Below are positions 1-6,400 of a DNA stretch of 7,671 bases, one piece after another; the stretch's first letter is position 1, and each line of letters begins with the position of its first letter. The notes beneath the pieces were generated by a model that saw nothing but the letters and a program-made list of their open reading frames with translations, made no database searches and was not told the origin of the DNA. A program made the position numbers and the translations under genes. Source of the stretch: Acidimicrobiales bacterium (GTDB lineage Bacteria > Actinomycetota > Acidimicrobiia > Acidimicrobiales > UBA8190); NCBI GenBank assembly GCA_030042575.1, contig JASHZK010000221.1, positions 1 through 7,671 on the forward strand, given 5' to 3'.

Positions 1-190
1 CCCATGATGGCCAACTAGCCTCACTTGCTGAGATCATGACCAGGCGCCCATCGACCCCGTCAGCAGCGGTGTCCGCTTCGTAGGTAGCCAGGTACTCGTC
101 CGTCCACTCGAAATCAGGCAGCGGCACCACGCGAGCCCCAAGCCCCAGGTGGACGTACGTCTTCGCCAGATCGAATCCTTGTTCGGCCAT
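1..190 (-). CDS. Cupin-like protein, N-terminal part (runs off the left edge)
   Basis: An open minus-strand frame starts at ATG 190-188 and stays open to base 1, so 63 codons are visible and the C-terminus lies outside the window. The visible protein begins MAEQGFDLAKTYVHLGLGAR and continues with VPLPDFEW, EYLATYEADTAADG and GRLVMIS. From memory, this resembles the N-terminus of small actinobacterial cupin-domain proteins: a short lead with 'YVHLGLG' and 'PLPDFEW', then the first strand of the barrel. The metal-binding cupin histidines would lie beyond the edge, so function and substrate cannot be stated. No strong ribosome site is visible before the ATG, so the start is the weakest part of the call. 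It is oriented like the oxygenase operon but separated from the P450 by 427 bases, so co-transcription is uncertain. High G/C at third codon positions supports real coding. Confidence 0.66.
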   Translation of the reverse strand, partial: MAEQGFDLAKTYVHLGLGARVVPLPDFEWTDEYLATYEADTAADGVDGRLVMISASEASWPSW

Positions 191-616
191 GGATGTAGCT
201 TCGCGCGTTTGTCTCCGACCAACCGCACCAGGTCGCCTCGTCATGGTGGCCGGGTGCTGGTAACGCTGGTGCGCGGATCACCAGGATGGGCTGCCCTCGG
301 AGGCCCTGGGGCTGGTGCTGCCGGCCCAGGCGACCACCGACAAGATGCGTTAGCGGCAGACCGGGCGACATCATGAGTAATGGCCCGACTCGGCCCAGGG
401 CTGATGGAAGTCATCGTGCTGACCGTGGACTGCGTGATGTCGCGAGACATCGGGCTCTTCGGATCTCAGCGGGGAGCCAGGTACCCTGAAGGTCACCCAG
501 ACGCTCAACCGTTCAGAAATCAGTCGACGTCGCCTGATGGTTGCTCGAGTTCTTGGGCACCCCCTGCTCGTTGGCAGAGAACCTGGCTATCGAGACGCTC
601 AACTCATCCAGCGCTG
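191..616. other. Intergenic stretch with no convincing gene, possible gene remnant
   Basis: This gap between the cupin-like start and the P450 stop holds no frame that I recognise. One short plus-strand stretch (264-353) looks coding-like. It reads DHQDGLPSEALGLVLPAQA then TTDKMR and a TAG stop at 351-353, with nearly all third positions G or C. Its frame is closed just upstream by TAA at 261-263, while the neighbouring frame (about 222-272) reads GGRVLVTLVRG. This could be the tail of a decayed, frameshifted gene, or chance in GC-rich DNA. A plus-strand reading at about 480-600 (TLKVTQTLNRSEISRRRLMV) is also unrecognised. No clear hairpin terminator for the P450 was found here. Confidence 0.4.
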
Positions 617-1822
617 TCAATCAGAGGAACGGACGGGCGACTGGGGGGTGAACGTAACAGGCATCGACTCGTACCCACTTACGAAATTTGCTGCCCGGCG
701 TGTCGGCTCGGCCGGGACGGCCAAGGCCAGGTCTGGCAGCCGGGTCAGCAGCCGGTCGAGAAAGGTGACGATCTCCAGCCGAGCCAGGCTGTTGCCCAGG
801 CAGACGTGGGCGCCGAAGCCGAAGGCCAGATGGTCGTTGGGTTGGCGATGGATGTCGAAGGCGTCGGGGTCGACAAAGTGGTCTTCATCCCGATTGGCCG
901 ATGGATAGAGCAGAAGCAGCTTCTCACCGGGATGGATTGCTTTACCCCCTAGCACGGTGCCGTTTGTCGCTGTCCGCGCCATGTTCTTGATCGGACTCAC
1001 CCAGCGGAGCATCTCTTCTACCGCAGAGCCCAGCAAGCTCCGATCCTTGCCGAGTTCCTCCCATTGGTCGCCGTGGTTGAGGAGCTGATAGACGCCGCCC
1101 GAGATGACGTGGCGCGTTGTCTCGTCTCCACCGATGAGGATCAGCAGGGAGTCGAAGAGTAGCTCTGCATCGTCGAGCCTGTCACCGTCGACCTCCGCCT
1201 GCACGAGGACGCTCATGAGGTCGTCGGTCGGTTCCCGTCGGCGCTGGTCGATGACTTGCTTGGCATAAGCCTCGTACTCGAGGAAGACCTCGGTCATCCG
1301 GGCCACCGATTCCGGCTTGCCGTCGAGGCCACTGAGCAGTGCGTCCGACCATTCGAGCAATCTCTCGTAGTCAGCCTCGTCGGACCCCAGTGACTCGCCG
1401 ATGACGATGAGCGGTAGCCAGGCGGCGAGATCCCACACGAAGTCGCACTCGCCCCTTTCGCACACACGGTCGATCAACTGATCGGAGATGGTCGCGATGC
1501 GTCCGGCCCGCGCCCGCACCTGAGAGGGAGTGAAGGCCCGGTTGACAAGCTTGCGTCGCTTGGCGTGATCGGGGTTGTCCATGTCGATGAGCATGGGTGT
1601 GGGCCCGGTATCCGGCCGGATGCCCTGGGCATTCGAGAACAATTCCGGGTGCTTGGAGACCTCGAGAACGTCGTCGTAGCGCGTGACGCCCCACACCTGC
1701 CCGGCTTCGTCCCAGTGCACCGGGTCGTATCGCCTAGCCCAGGCCAGGTCGGGCATTGGGTCGCTTGCCCAGAAGTCGCCCGAGGTGAGCGGAAGGCTCC
1801 GGTCGGCCCTGTCAGTTGTCAT
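617..1822 (-). CDS. cyp142: Cytochrome P450, CYP142-like (steroid side-chain oxidase family)
   Basis: A complete 401-residue bacterial P450. The I-helix oxygen-activation motif is GGDETTR (231-237), the K-helix ExxR is E270-x-x-R273, and the heme loop is FGFGAHVCLG (334-343) with Cys341 as thiolate ligand. From memory, it resembles mycobacterial CYP142 in LLILIGGDETTRH, ERGECDFV, GIRPD, NDHLAFGFG and the C-terminal NFVSGYESMPVTFTP. CYP142 and CYP125 hydroxylate the terminal carbon (C26/C27) of the cholesterol or cholestenone side chain; that is family knowledge, and the substrate here is inferred. The protein is soluble, with no signal or membrane anchor, and needs an external ferredoxin and reductase, neither of which is encoded nearby. 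ATG 1822-1820 overlaps the crotonase stop as ATGA, with GGGAG 7 bases upstream, so this start is firm. It is the last gene of the operon. A different sterol- or terpene-oxidising CYP subfamily remains possible. Confidence 0.93.
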   Translation of the reverse strand: MTTDRADRSLPLTSGDFWASDPMPDLAWARRYDPVHWDEAGQVWGVTRYDDVLEVSKHPELFSNAQGIRPDTGPTPMLIDMDNPDHAKRRKLVNRAFTPSQVRARAGRIATISDQLIDRVCERGECDFVWDLAAWLPLIVIGESLGSDEADYERLLEWSDALLSGLDGKPESVARMTEVFLEYEAYAKQVIDQRRREPTDDLMSVLVQAEVDGDRLDDAELLFDSLLILIGGDETTRHVISGGVYQLLNHGDQWEELGKDRSLLGSAVEEMLRWVSPIKNMARTATNGTVLGGKAIHPGEKLLLLYPSANRDEDHFVDPDAFDIHRQPNDHLAFGFGAHVCLGNSLARLEIVTFLDRLLTRLPDLALAVPAEPTRRAANFVSGYESMPVTFTPQSPVRSSD

Positions 1823-2553
1823 GAGGTGACTCCCTGTGGTCGGAAGAGCTGACGGTAGGCATCGTCCTCACGGGCGCGAGCCGCAGCCACGAGGTCCCGC
1901 TCGCCCGCCCGCATGAGGGTTTTGATGGTCCTGGTGGCGCGGCGATCGTGTTCGGCGATGACGTTGGCCGCCGCCAGCGCTTCGGATAGCACCGTTTCGT
2001 CGGCGCACACCGCCGTGACGAGGCCGGAAGCGAGAGCCTCCTCCGCCGTCAGCCATGCCGATCCCAACAGCGCCCGGGCGGCCTTCTGCCAGCCCATGCG
2101 GAGCGGGAAGAGGATGCTACTGGCAGCCTCGGGCGGGACGCCCATGGCGGCGAAGGGGGCCCTGAGCCGAGCCGTCCGAGCCATGAAGACGAGATCGCAG
2201 AACGACAGCATGGTGACGCCCAGTCCGACACCGGGGCCGTTCACTGCAGCGATCAGTGGGACATTGATCCCGCTCAGGGTGTCGAGGAGATCGGGGAAGG
2301 CTGATCCGGCGCCGTCCGGCGCATTCCCGGCCGCGATGGCCTCGAGCTCTCCGAGGTCGGTGCCGGCGCTGAAGGCCGGACCGGCACCGGTCAGCACGAC
2401 CGAGCGCACCCCCTCGTCCACGTCCGCCTGCCGCAGCGAGGCGGCCAGCTGGCGGTAGAGGGCCACCGTGAAGGCGTTGCGCCGATGGGGCCGATCGAGG
2501 GTGAGGACCCGAACCGGTCCGTGATCCTCCTGGCGAACGCCTTCGTCGCTCAC
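1819..2553 (-). CDS. Enoyl-CoA hydratase/isomerase family protein (crotonase fold)
   Basis: A 244-residue crotonase-superfamily protein of the usual single-domain length. Visible features are LDRPHRRNAF (19-28), the first oxyanion-hole segment FSAGTDL (61-67), the second segment NGPGVGLG (105-112), and GVPPEAASS (138-146) with Glu142 at the place of the family's second catalytic acid. The position usually holding the first glutamate (G-C-E in hydratases) reads G112-V113-T114, so only one acid is retained. That fits an isomerase or divergent activity better than a classical two-glutamate hydratase (inference). The start is GTG 2553-2551, with GGAGG six bases upstream and a GTGA overlap with the Rieske stop. 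The open frame extends much further upstream, but that part is antisense-quality sequence inside the Rieske gene. The stop overlaps the P450 start as ATGA. It probably acts on a CoA thioester made in the pathway served by the neighbouring oxygenases. Confidence 0.9.
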   Translation of the reverse strand: MSDEGVRQEDHGPVRVLTLDRPHRRNAFTVALYRQLAASLRQADVDEGVRSVVLTGAGPAFSAGTDLGELEAIAAGNAPDGAGSAFPDLLDTLSGINVPLIAAVNGPGVGLGVTMLSFCDLVFMARTARLRAPFAAMGVPPEAASSILFPLRMGWQKAARALLGSAWLTAEEALASGLVTAVCADETVLSEALAAANVIAEHDRRATRTIKTLMRAGERDLVAAARAREDDAYRQLFRPQGVTS

Positions 2554-3545
2554 CCCGGGCCTCCGGGAGCATGAGGCGCCGGCGAATCGGAGGGTTGCCA
2601 CTGGGAATAGAACTGGCGGAACCATCGGCGGTACTGGGCAATGGGCCCGTCCATCTTCGTCAGCGGGGGTCGCGAGCGGTAGATCTTGTGTTCCCAGATG
2701 GGGACGTCCTGGCGGAACTGCTGATTGGTGATCTGGGCGTTGAGCTCGGCGACCGAGGCCGTTGCTCGTTCGTCGTCCAGCGCCTTCATCGAGAAGTGGA
2801 TGGTGATCTCGGTCATCTCTTCGTCGACAGGTGTCTGGGTGATGTAGGTGAGCATGTCCAGGGGACCCTCTCGGACCTCGACGGCGACGATCCCGGGCCC
2901 GCTCACCGTTGTGCGTGTCAAAACCTCGAAGCCGGACTCGGCCACGGCGGTGACCTTGATGCTCTGGTCGACGATCATCGTCGGACCGTCGAAGGCCACC
3001 TCGAAGCGCCCATCGCTGGGCGGGACCATGTCGTGCACCGTGTAGAAGTGGGATCGGTCGATGATGTTCTCGGTCAGGTCCTGGAGGCCGATCCGCACCC
3101 TGTAGGTGTCGACACGCCACGGCGTCCACCCCTGGCCGTCGTCCCGGTAGGTGGGGATCTCGTAGGAAGGGGCCGCCGCGCCGGCGTGATGCCAGACGAA
3201 GATGCGTCCGTTCTGCTCCTGCACGGGCCAGGCGCGAGCCGAAACCCGGGGAGGCAGGCCGTCGAGGAGGGGGACGGCGACGAGGCGCCCGGTCCCGTCG
3301 AAGCGCCACCCGTGGAAGGGGCAGGCGATCCCGTCCCCGCACACCTTTCCCCCGTGGCCGAGGTGGGCGCCGAGGTGGGGGCAGTGGGCGTCGAAGACGC
3401 GGGCCCCACCGTCTTCACCTCGGAAGGCGACGAGCGCGCGGTCGAGGTAGTGCAGCGTGGCGACCTGACCAATCGACACGTCGTCGGAGGCGGCCACACT
3501 GAACCACCCGTCGGGGACGGCCGGGAACGGGTAGCGGGAATTCAT
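2550..3545 (-). CDS. Rieske non-heme iron oxygenase, terminal oxygenase component (KshA-like)
   Basis: A complete 331-residue oxygenase. The N-terminal Rieske domain binds a [2Fe-2S] cluster through C55-P-H57 and C75-P-F-H78, with 17 residues between H57 and C75, the standard spacing. The catalytic domain has the mononuclear iron motif in TENIIDRSHFYTVH (158-171): N160, D163, H166 and H171, with D163 bridging and the two histidines as ligands. The acidic ligand is probably D280 in FRQDVPIWEHK. The layout and the C-terminal QQF...DVPIWE signature point to the KshA/cholesterol-desaturase branch, which hydroxylates or desaturates steroid rings; substrate assignment here is inference. No reductase (KshB type) is encoded in the window. 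The start is ATG 3545-3543, 12 bases after the upstream gene's stop, with only a weak ribosome site (ACGGAC), suggesting dependence on translation from upstream. It overlaps the crotonase gene by 4 bases. Confidence 0.92.
   Translation of the reverse strand: MNSRYPFPAVPDGWFSVAASDDVSIGQVATLHYLDRALVAFRGEDGGARVFDAHCPHLGAHLGHGGKVCGDGIACPFHGWRFDGTGRLVAVPLLDGLPPRVSARAWPVQEQNGRIFVWHHAGAAAPSYEIPTYRDDGQGWTPWRVDTYRVRIGLQDLTENIIDRSHFYTVHDMVPPSDGRFEVAFDGPTMIVDQSIKVTAVAESGFEVLTRTTVSGPGIVAVEVREGPLDMLTYITQTPVDEEMTEITIHFSMKALDDERATASVAELNAQITNQQFRQDVPIWEHKIYRSRPPLTKMDGPIAQYRRWFRQFYSQWQPSDSPAPHAPGGPG
2560..2564 (-). promoter_or_regulatory. Ribosome binding site fixing the crotonase GTG start
   Basis: The minus strand reads GGAGG here, six bases before GTG 2553-2551. 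The site lies inside the last codons of the Rieske gene. This good site, together with the 4-base GTGA overlap, decides the crotonase start against the far longer upstream open frame. Confidence 0.75.
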
Positions 3546-3557
3546 GTCCGTCGTCGG

Positions 3558-4675
3558 CTACCGAGAGCGGAAACGACCAGCGAAGGCACGCAAAGGCAGG
3601 TCCGCGCTGGTGACGATCCCGGCGGAGGCGTCCACCACGGCCCGTATGGCGTTGAGCGCTGGCATCCCCGTGATGGTCATGCCCACCGAGGCAAAGGCCG
3701 CTGGCGACGAAAAGTCGGTTCCGGGCTTAGGGAAGATGTAGTGCTTGGAATAGATGCAGGGATCACCATCTATCTTGGTGATGTAGCAGGCCTGAATTTC
3801 CCAGTGGGGGTCTGTATACGGCGTCATCTGCCACTCGAGGTGCATCTCGACGCGCGGTGTTCCTGCGGCCGTGCCCACGTATTTGAGGTAGCAGCCGCCG
3901 AGCGAGCCCTTGGGAAGGTGGTACCACCCCAAGTCCACGTCCTTCGTGCACGTCCCCAGCTCGTATTCGAATCGGACGTCGTCGTCGAGCTCGAGCCGGC
4001 AACAGTCGGCCATGAGTCGGACGGCATCCTCGAAGACCCGGGTGTATTGCTCGAGCATCCCGGGCAGTGCCGGATCCCCGACAGGGAGCCCGAAGCCCAC
4101 CGCCTTCCAGGTGTCGACCGAGTGGTGGCAGGAGACGTCGACGGATTCCGTGCATTGCACGTGTTCGATCTCGGCGACGTCGGTGGAATGGGCGATGGTG
4201 AGGATCTGGGCCAGCCCCGGGTTCATCCCCGTGCCATAGAAGGTGGCGTTGCCGCGCCGGCAGGCCGATTCGAGGACGTCGGACTCCCGCCGGCCGACGG
4301 ATGGCAATGGTTGGTGTCGCGGTGGTGACCGGTGATCCAGTCGGCTGTGGTTACCACGTTGATGCCTGCTTCGAGCACCCGCTCGTAGAGCTCCAAATCG
4401 GGAAAGACACCGTGGAACGTGACGCAGTCAGGCTGGGCGGCGATGATCTCGTTGATCGTGCCGGTGGCGGTGACGCCGATCGGGCCCAGCCCGACGATGT
4501 CACCTGCATCCCTACCGATCTTGTCTTGCGAATAGCAGTGCAGGCCGACAAGTTCCAAGTCCGGATGGTGCCGGATCCGCTTGACCATCTCTGCACCGAC
4601 GTTGCCAGTGGCCACCTGAAAGACCTTGATCTTCCGGATGTCGACACCGGACGAAGTGTTCACTGCTACCCCCAT
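3558..4675 (-). CDS. Dihydrodipicolinate-reductase-like NAD(P)-dependent oxidoreductase, interrupted by one frameshift
   Basis: Two overlapping minus-strand frames make one protein. Frame one starts at ATG 4675-4673 and carries a Rossmann nucleotide-binding start (KVFQVATGNVGAEMV, 17-31), then FHGVFPDLELYERVLEAG and TTADWITGHHRDTNH. Frame two, ending at TAG 3560-3558, carries the catalytic/C-terminal half: NATFYGTGMNPGLAQ, ESVDVSCHHSVDTW, CTKDVDLGWYHLPKGSLGG and a closing LPLRAFAGRFRSR. Adding one base near 4294 (TCGGCC to TCGGGCC on the minus strand) joins them smoothly as HPSGRRESDVLESACRRG, giving about 372 residues. The family is the DapB/2,4-diaminopentanoate-dehydrogenase-like group, often labelled amine dehydrogenase; the substrate is unknown. 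An in-frame GTG at 4663-4661, preceded by GGGGG, is an alternative start. First gene of the operon. If the frameshift is real, the product is truncated at 4223 and nonfunctional; a sequencing or assembly error is equally plausible. Confidence 0.8.
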
Positions 4676-4723
4676 TTACCTGTAAGGGCATGAACCTCTG
4701 TTTCGAGCGGAGCTTCGATCAGC

Positions 4724-4747
4724 AGACTAGCGTCTAGACACATGTCC
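4724..4747. promoter_or_regulatory. Candidate tandem operator upstream of the oxygenase operon
   Basis: Two 12-bp units lie end to end: AGAC-TAGC-GTCT (4724-4735) and AGAC-ACAT-GTCC (4736-4747). The first has perfect 4-base arms; in the second the last base of the right arm differs. Their centres are 12 bp apart, and the block sits 49 bases before the operon's ATG at 4675. On the minus strand it contains TAGTCT and TAGACG, possible -10 hexamers, though no good -35 is seen. This layout would suit a dimeric repressor of TetR or a similar family blocking the promoter. No regulator gene is in the window, and the assignment is inference. Confidence 0.45.
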
Positions 4748-5042
4748 GGCTAGGTAGGAGAACAGCCGGCCACCGGACTCCCCAGGACCCCGTTCGAACC
4801 ATTGGTATCGCTGTGCGCCACGAACGTCCCGCAGAGGGGACCCCCGACAGTCAGCTCGGAGTATGCGCGAAGTGAGATCCGGATCAGTTGCAGGACGCGG
4901 TACGAGGCCCTGCCGAGGCGGGTCAGGGACAAAAAAGCGGATGCTGGCGGCATCATCCTCCCGACGCCAGAGCGCAGGCCGTGTGTTTGGAGCTGGTTGT
5001 CGGCGCCCATTCGGTGGGCGACACAGATAGCAACTGATATGC
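4748..5042. other. Intergenic stretch between divergent transcription units
   Basis: No recognisable gene is seen. Open frames exist on both strands (plus 4802 onwards, minus 4750-5058), but neither has a ribosome site or recognisable protein content. The plus one is simply the upstream extension of the antitoxin frame. A 6-bp inverted repeat, CTGGCG (4944-4949) and CGCCAG (4965-4970), has a 15-base loop just after an A-run at 4930-4936. It could be a weak structure but has no T-tract on either side. This stretch should hold upstream promoter elements for both divergent units. Confidence 0.5.
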
Positions 5043-5048
5043 TAACAT
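5043..5048 (+). promoter_or_regulatory. Candidate -10 box for a leaderless vapB transcript
   Basis: TAACAT fits the actinobacterial -10 pattern TAnnnT and ends 8 bases before the antitoxin ATG at 5057. Transcription would then start at or within a base or two of the ATG. No Shine-Dalgarno sequence precedes that ATG, which supports a leaderless mRNA. The direct repeat TATGC (5038-5042 and 5049-5053) flanks the box at an 11-bp interval and could be part of an autoregulatory site. No convincing -35 box was found. Confidence 0.45.
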
Positions 5049-5056
5049 TATGCGAC

Positions 5057-5278
5057 ATGAGGACGATTTACCTTCGCAACGTGCCCGACGAGGTTGTCGA
5101 GCGCCTGGAACGACTGGCCGCCCAAGACCGAATGTCGGTAGCGGCGGTGGCGGTGAGGGAGCTCGAGCAAGCTTCGCGTCGGGCGGAGAACCCCGTGCTG
5201 CTTGGCTCCCTGCCGGACCTCGACATCGATCCCGGCTCGGTCGTCGCCGACGTGGATACCGGGCGCGCCGGGAGGTGA
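5057..5278 (+). CDS. vapB: VapB/FitA-type ribbon-helix-helix antitoxin
   Basis: A 73-residue antitoxin. The N-terminus [20 protein letters not shown] forms the beta strand and first helix of a ribbon-helix-helix DNA-binding domain. The second helix is [19 protein letters not shown]. The tail ([20 protein letters not shown]) is acidic and flexible, as expected for the segment that threads into the toxin's active site. The start is ATG 5057-5059, although the frame stays open to 4802, because the family's N-terminus begins exactly here and a -10-like TAACAT lies 8 bases upstream with no ribosome site. The TGA stop overlaps the toxin's GTG start as GTGA, the usual coupled arrangement. As a family property, it neutralises VapC and represses its own operon as a complex with the toxin. 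Assignment rests on pattern and on the adjacent PIN-domain gene. Confidence 0.88.
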   Translation: MRTIYLRNVPDEVVERLERLAAQDRMSVAAVAVRELEQASRRAENPVLLGSLPDLDIDPGSVVADVDTGRAGR

Positions 5279-5658
5279 TTGTCATCGACGCGTCGGCCGC
5301 GGTTTCCGCGCTGCTCAACGCTGGCCCTGCTCGCCGAGCACTGGTGGAGGAGCAGGTGCACGTTCCCCATTCGATCGACCTCGAGATCGCCAATGCGCTT
5401 CGCCGTGGGGTCGTCGCGTCGCGGGTCGAGCCAGGTGATGCCTGGACAGCGCTCGACCGGTGGCGTCGGCTTGGTGTGTCGCGCTACGCCGTTGTCCAGC
5501 TCTTGGATCGCGTTTGGGACCTTCGGGAGAACCTCTCGGCGTATGACGCTTCGTATGTCGCGTTGGCCGAGGTACTGGATTGCGCCCTACTTACCGCTGA
5601 CGTCCGCCTCGGTCGGGCCTCAGGACTCCGGTGTCCCGTTACCGTGGTCCCCCGATAG
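5275..5658 (+). CDS. vapC: VapC-type PIN-domain ribonuclease toxin
   Basis: A 127-residue PIN-domain protein of the usual VapC length, starting [15 protein letters not shown]. All four conserved acidic residues that bind Mg/Mn are present: D5 (IDAS), E37 ([11 protein letters not shown]), D91 ([12 protein letters not shown]) and D109 ([11 protein letters not shown]). The nuclease therefore looks intact. VapC toxins cleave specific RNAs, often tRNA or the 23S sarcin-ricin loop; the target cannot be read from sequence. The start is GTG 5275-5277, overlapping the antitoxin's TGA by 4 bases. The purine-rich GGGAG directly abuts the GTG, too close for normal initiation, so translation probably depends on ribosomes finishing vapB. 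This keeps toxin below antitoxin output. The frame runs open back to 5050, but that part lies within vapB. Confidence 0.9.
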   Translation: MIVIDASAAVSALLNAGPARRALVEEQVHVPHSIDLEIANALRRGVVASRVEPGDAWTALDRWRRLGVSRYAVVQLLDRVWDLRENLSAYDASYVALAEVLDCALLTADVRLGRASGLRCPVTVVPR

Positions 5659-5791
5659 CGAAGAGTGGCAGTGCGTCCGGAGAAACGTGATCCGTTGATT
5701 TCGGTGGATGCATCATCAGGATGCGCGACGGCGATTCAAAGCACGCAAGCCCTGCGTCTCAGCGAGAGTTGGCAGAGCTAGTTGGTGTCCT

Positions 5792-5806
5792 GACATGTTT
5801 GATGTC
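5792..5806. repeat. Short perfect inverted repeat upstream of the kinase gene
   Basis: GACAT-GTTTG-ATGTC has perfect 5-base arms around a 5-base centre and sits 22 bases before the GTG start and 31 before the ATG start of the kinase-like gene. The short spacer and lack of a T-tract fit a protein-binding site better than a terminator. A loose promoter, TTGGTG (5782-5787) with 17 bases to TCTCAT (5805-5810), overlaps it. The match is weak and the role is inferred. Confidence 0.3.
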
Positions 5807-5827
5807 TCATAACCGCCCCCTGGTCCT

Positions 5828-6400
5828 GTGGTCTCGATGAGGAAGCTTAAACCAGGCGTCTCCGTTGGACGCCGAGTGGTTGTCACCGGCCTGGCCGGGG
5901 CGGGCAAGAGCACGCTCTCGCAAGCGCTCGCGGCAAAAACGGCTCTTCCCATCATTGCTCTCGATATTCACTTCTGGAAGCCAGGCTGGGTGGAGCCCAG
6001 CGAGAATGAATGGCGCGAGAAGCAGCGCGGTCTGCTCGTCAGCGATGACTGGATCGCTGACGGCAACTACCAGTCCTCGCTCGCTCTTCGGCTGGAGCGA
6101 GCAGATACGGTCGTGTTTCTCGATACGCCGTGGTGGATCTGCGTCTGGCGTGCGTTCAGGCGCGGGATTCGCACACGCCCAGCGGGCTTCGAGTTGCCGA
6201 AAGGCTGTGATGAGTCCCGATGGCGGCGGTTACGCGACGAATGGGGGCTGATGTGGCGCATTTGGCGTGTCCGTCGCTCTGACCGTGAGAGAGAACTGGA
6301 AATCGTGTCGGAGCACGGGCAGCATGTAGTGCTGTACGTGCTTCGCTCGAAGCGTACGGTGCGCCAATTTCTCGCAGGGATACCGTCTCGGGCTCCCTGA
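5828..6400 (+). CDS. P-loop nucleotide-kinase-like protein (adenylate-kinase/FlaR-like)
   Basis: A small cytoplasmic P-loop NTPase of 190 residues (187 if ATG 5837 is used). The Walker A motif is GLAGAGKST (21-29) with K27. Then follow LDIHFWKPGWVEP (45-57), a substrate-side signature, DDWIADGNY (73-81), and a hydrophobic strand ADTVVFLDTPWW (92-103) at the Walker B place. The Arg-rich C-terminal half (RRGIRTRP, RWRRLRDEW, RSKRTVRQFL) supplies lid-type arginines. This pattern belongs to the group labelled 'topology modulation protein', adenylate kinase or AAA family ATPase. The true substrate is not established for most members, so I name no reaction. The start is uncertain: GTG 5828 and ATG 5837 both lack a clear ribosome site. 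Codons look somewhat less G/C-ending than in the oxygenase operon. A perfect hairpin follows its TGA at once. It is 169 bases from vapC and probably separately transcribed. Confidence 0.85.
   Translation: MVSMRKLKPGVSVGRRVVVTGLAGAGKSTLSQALAAKTALPIIALDIHFWKPGWVEPSENEWREKQRGLLVSDDWIADGNYQSSLALRLERADTVVFLDTPWWICVWRAFRRGIRTRPAGFELPKGCDESRWRRLRDEWGLMWRIWRVRRSDRERELEIVSEHGQHVVLYVLRSKRTVRQFLAGIPSRAP

Noticed and set aside
380..952. A 190-codon plus-strand open frame
   Set aside because: Half of it is antisense to the P450 C-terminus, and the rest has no recognisable protein content or ribosome site.
2554..3342. Upstream extension of the crotonase frame to give a 507-residue protein
   Set aside because: The extra part is Arg/Pro-rich shadow of the Rieske gene. 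The crotonase begins at GTG 2553 with a good ribosome site and a GTGA overlap.
4290..4310. Programmed -1 ribosomal frameshift joining the two halves of the DapB-like gene
   Set aside because: No X-XXY-YYZ slippery sequence or obvious downstream structure is visible; a one-base deletion or read error explains the data more simply.
2571..4328. A 585-codon plus-strand open frame opposite the Rieske and DapB-like genes
   Set aside because: It lies antisense to two clearly recognisable proteins, its translation is low-complexity (Gly/Asp/Val/Arg-rich) with no motif, and long antisense frames are expected in GC-rich coding DNA.
4790..4803. GTTCGAACC resembling a tRNA T-loop, possible tRNA or attachment site
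   Set aside because: The flanking bases do not pair into a T-arm on either strand, and no acceptor, D or anticodon arm is visible.
4802..5056. N-terminal extension of the antitoxin frame
   Set aside because: The ribbon-helix-helix family begins at MRTIYL (5057), and the extension shows no domain, no ribosome site and irregular composition.
4750..5058. A 102-codon minus-strand open frame in the intergenic region
   Set aside because: No ribosome site or recognisable motif; it overlaps the antitoxin promoter and start.
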